DNA of 8,614 nt from Spirochaetota bacterium. Lineage in GTDB: Bacteria; Spirochaetota; GWE2-31-10; MWDO01. Each line of letters opens with the position of its first letter. The stretch's first letter is position 1. Where the stretch lies: contig JAGOCL010000089.1 of NCBI GenBank assembly GCA_017998755.1, positions 1 to 8,614 of the forward strand. Reading direction: 5' to 3'. The notes below the pieces were generated by a model. It did no database searches. It was not told the origin of the DNA and was given only the letters and a program-made list of their open reading frames with translations. The position numbers and the translations under genes were made by a program. Of the stretch, positions 1-6,700 are shown one piece after another.

Positions 1-1671
1 ATTATTTTCTATATTTTCATTGATTTTTATAGAGGTAATTCCCCCTGAAATGTTAAAAACATTCTTAAAATTATTATTTTTAAGTATTCTCTCGGCTACA
101 TATCCCCGCAAACCAACATTTCCATATATATAAATATTGTTATCTTTAGGCAACTCGTCTAATCTGGCTCTCAATTCTGATAGAGGTATCCACTTGGAAT
201 TCATAACCATAGATTTTTCTCTCTCTCTTTTATTCCTAACGTCAAGTATAAAAATATCCCTTTCCGATTCGGAATTCTCTAGAGACGCCAAATTCGTTAA
301 ACCGTCCGAATAATCGCAAGCGGTCATTCCGGCTATATTTAGCGAATCTTTTATAGCGCTAATAGTCGGGTGATAAGTAAAATTCAAAGCGGAGAGTTCC
401 GATACGGTTATTCCGCTATATATCGAAGTTATTAGGACGTCAAGTTTTTTGGAGACCTCGTTGGACTTACCGCAAACATAAGCGCCTATTACCGTTTGCG
501 CGTTTTTATTAATTATCAGTTTTATATGAATTTGCGACGCCTCGGGAACAAATCTCTCCCTATCTCCTGAGAAAACAGTTATTGAATAAGTTTCTACCGA
601 ATTTAGTTCGGCTTCAACTTCATTAATCCCCGCCATGCCTATACTGAAATTCTTAATTTTAAAAAAAATGTTGTCTACGAATATTTGTTTACAACCTTTA
701 ACCCCGCTAATTTGCGAACCGATGTTTCTTCCATGGTTTATCGCCTGATTAATTCCTACAATTCGACTGCCAAGTACAAACGGACTGTTTGAAAATTCAG
801 CGCCGCCGCCTCCAGAATAAATATCCGGATCTGAAGTTTGAAAAAAAGAATCGACTAAGACGGCTCTTTTTCTTCCGGGAATTAGACCTGAATTTGTAGC
901 TAGATAAGCGCTAGGCGTCGGATTGTCGCAATAAATAATTAGCTGAGTCTCTATATCTAAATAATTAATTTCAATATTTGTAACAATATTTTCGCCGTTC
1001 TTTTTATAAATAATATTTTCTACGCCGCAATGTAATTTAATCCCCGCCTTTGTAAGTTCGGTTTTTAAAATGTAGTCAAATTCGTTATCAAAATTAGCAA
1101 TTAACTTCTTCTCTTTGGTAATTAATGCAACTTCGTATCCGGCTTCTATCAATGAAAGAGCAAAGTTTATAGAAATCGTATTAATACCGACTATCGATAT
1201 CTTTTTTACGCCCCTATTTCTTATGTAATCTTTTGCTTTAATTGCCTGCTCAATGTTCTTAATTATAAAAAAATTCGGACAATCTAAAAGATCCTTCTCA
1301 GATAAAGAAAAATAAAAACCGGTCGCAAGAACTAATTTATCGTAAGCTTTTTCAAAAACCTGTTTGTTTTCCAAATTATAAACCGTTATAGTCTTCTTAT
1401 CCCTATTAATGCTTTGAACTTCGCATCTTTTACATATATTTATGTTATAAATCTCCGTCAACCGCTCTTCAAAGCCTTTTGTAAAAGTATCTGAGGATTT
1501 GAGAGAATCTGATAAAAAGTAAGGTATACCCGACATAGGATATCCTATATGTTCTGATTTATCGAAAATAGTTATATTAACGTCTTCTCTGATTCTTCTA
1601 ATTCTTGTCGCAGAAGCTATACCAACGTTAGATCCGCCGACAATCGCTATCTCTTCTTTCTTAATACTCAT
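1..1671 (-). CDS. Degenerate CoA-disulfide reductase/rhodanese fusion (3' end outside window)
   Basis: The frame is open for 557 codons from the ATG at 1671 to the left edge. The start is supported by an SD sequence. Homology to the CoA-disulfide/NAD(P)H persulfide reductase-rhodanese fusions is seen along the whole length. Residues 8-26 form an N-terminal Rossmann strand-loop-helix (VGGSNVGIASA). The dimerisation region has the family segment with Tyr433-His-Pro and the KDSLNIAG stretch. A C-terminal rhodanese-like domain covers about residues 460-550 (LDVRNKRE, VGLRGY). Family members are normally about 550-570 residues, so only a few residues should be missing. The odd feature is the loss of functional residues. 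The redox Cys of the CGLPYY-type motif is Ser47 (MSGIPYF), the rhodanese Cys is Gly517, the NAD-binding GxGxxG is GINTIS (162-167), and the FAD-binding Gly-Asp is Gly-Gly (288-289). I infer a protein without classical disulfide or sulfurtransferase chemistry, possibly regulatory or structural. It lies 64 bases downstream of the ketosynthase gene and is probably cotranscribed with it. Family assignment is secure; activity is not. Confidence 0.85.
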   Translation of the reverse strand, partial: MSIKKEEIAIVGGSNVGIASATRIRRIREDVNITIFDKSEHIGYPMSGIPYFLSDSLKSSDTFTKGFEERLTEIYNINICKRCEVQSINRDKKTITVYNLENKQVFEKAYDKLVLATGFYFSLSEKDLLDCPNFFIIKNIEQAIKAKDYIRNRGVKKISIVGINTISINFALSLIEAGYEVALITKEKKLIANFDNEFDYILKTELTKAGIKLHCGVENIIYKKNGENIVTNIEINYLDIETQLIIYCDNPTPSAYLATNSGLIPGRKRAVLVDSFFQTSDPDIYSGGGGAEFSNSPFVLGSRIVGINQAINHGRNIGSQISGVKGCKQIFVDNIFFKIKNFSIGMAGINEVEAELNSVETYSITVFSGDRERFVPEASQIHIKLIINKNAQTVIGAYVCGKSNEVSKKLDVLITSIYSGITVSELSALNFTYHPTISAIKDSLNIAGMTACDYSDGLTNLASLENSESERDIFILDVRNKREREKSMVMNSKWIPLSELRARLDELPKDNNIYIYGNVGLRGYVAERILKNNNFKNVFNISGGITSIKINENIENN

Positions 1672-1680
1672 ACCCTATTA

Positions 1681-1686
1681 TTTCCT
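1681..1686 (-). promoter_or_regulatory. Ribosome binding site of the CoA-disulfide-reductase-like gene
   Basis: The minus strand reads AGGAAA, with a 9-base gap to the ATG at 1671. It sits within the 64-base spacer after the ketosynthase stop codon. It supports the chosen start, which places the Rossmann strand at the usual distance from the N-terminus. I see no separate promoter in the short spacer. Confidence 0.6.
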
Positions 1687-1735
1687 GATTTTTTCCCCAA
1701 ATACTACACCTAAAAATAAAAAAAATCAATACAAT

Positions 1736-2962
1736 TTAAACCTTTCTCAAAATCAGAGCGGCGTTTGTACCGCCAAAACCGAAAGAATTTGACAAAACCA
1801 ACTTTGGAGCAAATTTCAGAGTCTTATCGACTATCTTTAACTTACCTGTAACCTCGTCCCCTTCCTCGAAATTCACGTTTGGAGCGATAAATCCCTCGTT
1901 CATCATTATGAGAGAATAAATCGCCTCGCTGGCTCCCGCCATCCAACATTCGTGGCCGGTCATTGATTTAGTGGACGACACATATGTGTCGCTTCCAAAT
2001 ATTTTGAATATAGCCTCCGCCTCTTTAGAATCTCCTCCTACCGTACTTGTCGCATGAGCGTTTATATATTCAATCTCATTAGGATTTATCCCAGAAGTCT
2101 TTAAAGCTTTACTCATGGCGACTTGGGCGCCAATACCATCTGGAATAGAAAGATCCGCGCCGTCTGCGCTAAATCCATATCCGACAATTTCGCCATAAAT
2201 CTTTGCGCCTCTTTGAATTGCAAGATCCATTCTCTCTAAGACTAGCGCCGCTGCCCCTCCGGAAGGTACTAACCCGTCCCTGTTTTTGTCAAATGGTCGA
2301 GAAGCGTTTTTAGGATTATTAACATTTGTTGAAAACGCGTTTAGGGCGTCGAAACTGGCCATTACATGCCAGTTTATCTCCTGAGCTCCGCCCGCTATTA
2401 TCCTCTCTTGACGTCCGCATCTAATCAGGTCTGCGGCTTGACCTATAGAATGGGCTCCTGAAGCGCAAGCCGCGGCTAACGACCAGCACGCCCCTTTTGT
2501 CTTGAATATTGTAGATAAATTCATTGTAACCGTTGAATCCATAACTTGAAAAATATAACCGGAGCCCAACGACTTTGTCTCTTTAAATTTTCTGAGATCG
2601 TCCGCCATTTCAACATTCGGTTGAGATACGGAATCATGGCCAAATATCACTCCCGTTTCGGTACTTTCAATATCTTCCGGTTTTAATCCGCTATCTCCTA
2701 CGGCTTGCTCGGCCGCGACGTAAGCCCAGATAGTGGACAACGACATAGTTTTTCTTTTCTTTCGATCAAGATAATTTTTCGGATCAAAATTTTTTATAAT
2801 TCCAGTTAAAGGACTTCTAAAACCCATCTCAATTCGAACCGGATCTATATCATATCCGACTCTACCGTTTTTTAAAGAATCCGTAACTTCGGATATACTA
2901 TTGCCGATACAAGATACAATTCCTATACCGGTTACTACGACTCTATTTTTTTTATCGCTCAT
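1736..2962 (-). CDS. fabB: Beta-ketoacyl-ACP synthase, FabB/KAS I-like
   Basis: This is a condensing enzyme of type II fatty acid synthesis. It joins malonyl-ACP to an acyl primer with release of CO2 in the cytoplasm. The product is 408 residues from the preferred start, close to the usual 406-415. Using this numbering, the nucleophile is Cys166 in AAACASGAH. His303 lies in NAHATST, and Lys332 and His337 in STKSMTGH. The glycine-rich C-terminal signature SFGFGGTN is intact, so it should be active. Segments such as AQEINWHVMASFDAL, EIVGYGFSADGAD and GFIAPNVNFEE resemble FabB more than FabF. Start choice: an ATG four codons upstream (2974) also opens the frame. However, a GGAGA sequence lies five bases before the ATG at 2962, and nothing comparable precedes 2974. 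A consensus promoter lies about 40 bases upstream, and the CoA-disulfide-reductase-like gene follows after 64 bases. FabF remains an alternative name. Confidence 0.9.
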   Translation of the reverse strand: MSDKKNRVVVTGIGIVSCIGNSISEVTDSLKNGRVGYDIDPVRIEMGFRSPLTGIIKNFDPKNYLDRKKRKTMSLSTIWAYVAAEQAVGDSGLKPEDIESTETGVIFGHDSVSQPNVEMADDLRKFKETKSLGSGYIFQVMDSTVTMNLSTIFKTKGACWSLAAACASGAHSIGQAADLIRCGRQERIIAGGAQEINWHVMASFDALNAFSTNVNNPKNASRPFDKNRDGLVPSGGAAALVLERMDLAIQRGAKIYGEIVGYGFSADGADLSIPDGIGAQVAMSKALKTSGINPNEIEYINAHATSTVGGDSKEAEAIFKIFGSDTYVSSTKSMTGHECWMAGASEAIYSLIMMNEGFIAPNVNFEEGDEVTGKLKIVDKTLKFAPKLVLSNSFGFGGTNAALILRKV

Positions 2963-2967
2963 ACTAT

Positions 2968-2972
2968 TCTCC
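2968..2972 (-). promoter_or_regulatory. Ribosome binding site that decides the fabB start
   Basis: The minus strand reads GGAGA, then five bases, then the ATG at 2962. The site overlaps the first codons of the longer frame that begins at 2974, and that ATG has no SD of its own. The shorter product, beginning MSDKKNRVVVTGIG, is therefore favoured. It also starts close to the first beta strand, as in other ketosynthases. Confidence 0.65.
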
Positions 2973-3000
2973 ATAATTTTATCAATATGACGGAAATAGG

Positions 3001-3028
3001 ATTTTACAATTAATTAAATTATTGTCAA
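3001..3028 (-). promoter_or_regulatory. Predicted sigma-70 promoter for fabB and the downstream gene
   Basis: On the minus strand, a perfect TTGACA (3023-3028) is followed by 16 bases and TAAAAT (3001-3006), a five-of-six match to the -10 box. Transcription would start near 2993-2995, giving a leader of about 30 bases. An ACAATT/AATTGT inverted repeat (3006-3011 and 3027-3032) flanks the promoter core and could be an operator. In DNA this AT-rich, short repeats also arise by chance. Confidence 0.6.
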
Positions 3029-3134
3029 TTGTATTTTTCAACTAAATATATACTGTCTGAAAAAATATCATTAAAAATTTAATTTTTTTGTATAACAAAA
3101 TCAAATTTAAGTTGTTAATTAATACTAAAAGCTC

Positions 3135-3140
3135 AAGGAG
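3135..3140 (+). promoter_or_regulatory. Ribosome binding site of the RHH-domain gene
   Basis: A perfect AAGGAG lies seven bases before the ATG at 3148. The frame is open further upstream to a TTG at 3088, but that codon has no SD. The ATG at 3148 also places the first RHH beta strand directly at the N-terminus, as in typical RHH proteins. This site therefore sets the start. Confidence 0.75.
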
Positions 3141-3147
3141 ACAACTT

Positions 3148-3642
3148 ATGAATCACAGATTTCATTTTGTTCTTAATTCAGATTTGAAGAAAAAACTAAT
3201 CCTTCAATCTAAAGAAAATAATATTTCAATATCAGAATTAATTAGAACTATATTAAAAAAAATGAATTTCCTAACGGAACAAATTCATTTCAAATTAAAA
3301 CCTCAATTTTATAAATACCTGAAAGTAGAAGCCGACGAGGATTTTATTGCGCGTATTAAACTAGAAGATTACTTCTTGATTACAACTTTACAAAATTCGC
3401 TAAAAACTTATAGTAAAGCTCAAATACTGAGATTTATCCTAGAATTATATTTTAATATGCTTGAAATTCATGGGAATAAGGCGTTAGTATCTTTCTTGAT
3501 AGCGTTGAACAATAAATGGGAAGAAGAAAAACGATCAAAGAAAGTTTGGGATAAGACGCATATGTGTCTTTTTCAAACCAAACCTGCCCTAAATATGTAC
3601 TTCTCCCGCTATGGAGAACTCCAAAAAGTATTAATTCTATAG
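3148..3642 (+). CDS. Small protein with N-terminal ribbon-helix-helix (CopG/Arc-like) domain
   Basis: The product is 164 residues; I do not recognise a named family for the whole protein. The N-terminus fits the RHH DNA-binding fold: a beta strand with alternating residues (3-9, RFHFVLN), a first helix (about 11-24), a turn, and a second helix starting SISELIRTIL (28-37). Residues 46-60 (IHFKLKPQFYKYLKV) again look like a strand plus helix. Residues 87-104 (TYSKAQILRFILELYFNM) resemble an RHH second helix, so a diverged second RHH unit with an insert is possible. The C-terminal part is basic and rich in aromatics, with no membrane segment or signal peptide. It is transcribed away from fabB, and the next gene has its own promoter 16 bases after this stop. 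Likely roles are local transcription control or an orphan antitoxin-like regulator; both are inference. Two sampled 60-base stretches of the gene are only 20% and 25% GC. Confidence 0.65.
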   Translation: MNHRFHFVLNSDLKKKLILQSKENNISISELIRTILKKMNFLTEQIHFKLKPQFYKYLKVEADEDFIARIKLEDYFLITTLQNSLKTYSKAQILRFILELYFNMLEIHGNKALVSFLIALNNKWEEEKRSKKVWDKTHMCLFQTKPALNMYFSRYGELQKVLIL

Positions 3643-3657
3643 CTGAATAATATTAAT

Positions 3658-3686
3658 TTGACATTTACATAGTAATTAAATATAAA
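3658..3686 (+). promoter_or_regulatory. Strong predicted sigma-70 promoter for the activase fusion gene
   Basis: A perfect TTGACA (3658-3663) is followed by an ideal 17-base spacer and TATAAA (3681-3686), a five-of-six match to the -10 box. Transcription would begin around 3693, leaving a leader of about 28 bases with the SD in it. The promoter lies entirely in the spacer behind the RHH gene, so the large gene can be expressed independently of it. Confidence 0.75.
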
Positions 3687-3708
3687 TATCCACAGATAAT
3701 TTTTTTTC

Positions 3709-3715
3709 AAGGAAG
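3709..3715 (+). promoter_or_regulatory. Ribosome binding site of the activase fusion gene
   Basis: AAGGAAG lies five bases before the ATG at 3721. It confirms the start, which puts the first nucleotide-binding motif (GIDIGS) at residues 4-9, as expected for an ASKHA-fold activase. Confidence 0.7.
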
Positions 3716-3720
3716 TATAT

Positions 3721-6700
3721 ATGAAACTAGGCATAGATATAGGCTCAAAAAATATTTCGATGGCATTTCTAGATAATCAAAGCGTAATTTTTAATAAAAC
3801 GTTTCCTCATAACGGAAATATTTTTAAAAGTCTATTAGAAGAAATCGAGATTTTACTTCAAAAATTTAACATAAAAGATATCGAATCATACGGTATTTGC
3901 GGAAGCGTAGATTTAGCGGGGATCAAAACCATAGATACTATACTCGCAAGCGTCGAGTCTAATAAATTCTTAAAGACAGGTTGCAAAAATATACTCTCTA
4001 TCGGTTGCGAGTCTTATTCCCTCGTCGTCCTTGATGAAAACTTCAACTACGTCGAACATAGCGTAAATCCTTTGTGCGCGTCGGGAACGGGAAGTTTTAT
4101 CGATCAGCAGGCGGAAAGAATAGGACTTACAAGCGAGGAATTAGGGGAGATATCCGATAAATTTCAGGGTAAGACGCCGACTATCGCCACAAGATGCGCC
4201 GTTTTTGCCAAATCCGATATAATACACTCTCAAGCGGAGGGCTTTTCTAAAGAGGCGATCGCCGCCGGGCTTTGCGAAGGTATGGCTCGCGGAGTTCTTG
4301 CAAATTTGTTGAAAGGAAGATATCTTGACGGCGGCGTTTTATTTACCGGCGGAGTTAGTAAGAACAAAAAAATCGTCTCAGAGATTTCTAAAATTCTTGG
4401 TAGCAGAGTAAAGATAATAGATGAAAGCGCTTATTTTAACGCAATCGGCGCAGCGCTATTGGGGAGCGAAAAAGATCTCGACTTAAAAAAAGTTATTTCC
4501 AATATTTCAAAAAAAAGAGAGAAAAGGGACGAATTGCGACTTGAATTGACAAGTTATCCCGATTTTAGCGAAGATAAAACGATTATAGAAGATAATATTG
4601 AGATTACAAAATATTCCGAATTAAAAGATAAATCGTCGATTTATATCGGTATAGATATCGGCTCTACAAGCACGAAATCTATTATTACCGACGAGAATAA
4701 CGAGATTTTATACGGATTCTATACTAAAACCGCCGGAGACCCTGTAAAGGCGACTCAAAATATTTTTCATAAAATTAAAAAGATATTTTCAGATAAAGAG
4801 ATAAATATACTTGGGGTTGGGACGACCGGTTCCGGAAGAAAACTTGTTAAAGAGATAATTAACGCCGATCTGGAGGTAAACGAGATAACCGCTCACGCGA
4901 GGGGCGCGACGTTTCTTTCTAACGACGTCGATACTATTATCGAGATCGGCGGTCAGGACTCGAAATTTACCTTATTAAAAAACGGAAACGTCGTAAGCTC
5001 GACTATGAATTACGTATGCGCCGCCGGAACCGGTTCGTTTATCGAGGAGCAGGCGAAACGCCTAGATATAACGCTCGACGATATTTCGAAAATGGCGATC
5101 GGGAAAAAAGCCCCCTATACATCTGATAGATGCACCGTTTATATGGAACGAGATCTTAATCTCTTTTTATCCGAAGGGTATTCTAAAGAAGAGATCATTA
5201 CGGCTGTTCTATACAGCGTTCGGGACAACTACCTTTCGAAAGTCGTAGGTCGCGAAAACCTCGGCGAGAAGATATTTTTCCAAGGGGCTACCGCCAGAAA
5301 CAAAGCTCTTGTCGCGGTGTTTGAAAAAGAGATAAAAAAACCGATATTCGTATCGAAGTATTGTCACCTTACCGGCGCTCTAGGAATTGCGGTCATACTG
5401 AAAGAAAGAAATTATAAAAAATCACAATTTTCAGGAATAGACTTTGAATTTAAATTATCTACAGAAACTTGCGAACTTTGCGTAAACAAATGCTCTCTAT
5501 CAATATACGAGATTCGAGAAAATAAAGTCGCGTGGGGGCTAAAATGCGGTAGGGAATACGAAGACCGAAAAGTAAAAGTTAAAGAGATAAAGACGTCGAT
5601 CGACAAAATATTTGAGGACATCTTTTTTGAAAAGAACGGAAACGAACGAAAAGTAAATAAAACAATAGGAATTCCTAAAACCTTATATCTGGCAGAATTT
5701 TATCCTTTATTCAAAGATTATTTTGAAAAAGCCGGTTTTAATGTAATTATTGAAGAACCGACGCATTCCAAGTTGAAAAACGGCTCAAAACTTGTAAATT
5801 CAGATTTTTGCGCGCCTATTATACTTACGCACGGATTAGTCGAATCTCTGCTTAATAAAAAAGTCGACTATATTTTCTTACCGACTATTATCAACAATAA
5901 AACTTTGATTAAAAACGAAGTTGAAACAGAGTTTTTTATCGATAAAATAAACGATGCGTATTATTGTTATTATTCAGAATACGCCGCGACGATTATCGAT
6001 AATCTAACGGCTCTAGACGTCAAAGATAAACTGCTCTCGCCGAAAATGAAGTTTAATAAATCAAACGCGGAAGATATTTCAAAAGAATTAATTGAGCTTA
6101 CTTCAAACATTTCGGATATCGACGGAGCAAAGTTAACGGAGATATTCAAAGAAAGTTACGTCAAATTCCTTAAAAATAAAAATGAATTTAAAAAAACCGG
6201 CGAAAATATTTTAAAAAACGTAGCTAAAAATAAAATTCTCTTTTTAGGTCGTCCTTATACTTTCTTCGACAACGTAATAAATCTGAATATTCCAAAAACA
6301 TTTGAAAACTACGGTTTTAATATATTATACCAATCCATGTTAGATCTTGACCCGCAAAAGCTCGAATACGCAAAAAGATTTATCGATAAGGCGCATTGGA
6401 CTTTTGGACAGGAGATAATATGCGCCGCCGAATTTGCCGCGAAGACCGACGGAGTCTTCCCAGTATTTTTGACCTGCTTCAGATGCAGTCCCGATTCGTA
6501 TCTCATAAGTTATTTTAAAGATATTATGAACAAATACGAGAAACCTTATTTAATCATACAGCTCGACGAACACTCAAGCGACGTCGGTTATCAGACGCGT
6601 ATAGAGGCGGCGATAGAAACGTTCAAAAATCATAAGCCCGTTTCATCCAAAAAGAATATAGAAAAAAAGTCTTATAAAAACGATCCTATCGAGAAAGACA

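Noticed and set aside
1..1671. Calling the CoA-disulfide-reductase-like gene a pseudogene
   Set aside because: There is no frameshift or stop in 557 codons, its SD is intact, and both domains align to the end. Residue loss alone fits a pseudoenzyme better than a decayed gene.
3022..3054. Promoter for the RHH gene using TTGTCA and TATACT
   Set aside because: The spacer is 21 bases, and the alternative -35 (TTGTAT at 3029) gives only 14. TATAAC at 3091 is another candidate but lacks a -35, so no promoter could be assigned.
3088..3147. Longer start (TTG at 3088) for the RHH gene
   Set aside because: There is no SD before the TTG, while a perfect AAGGAG precedes the ATG at 3148 and the RHH strand starts right there.
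5412..5621. Minus-strand frame of 69 codons
   Set aside because: It lies wholly inside the activase fusion gene, antisense to its conserved four-Cys segment, with no recognisable domain.
6309..6506. Minus-strand frame of 65 codons
   Set aside because: It is antisense to the well-conserved HgdB-like part of the fusion and has no family resemblance.
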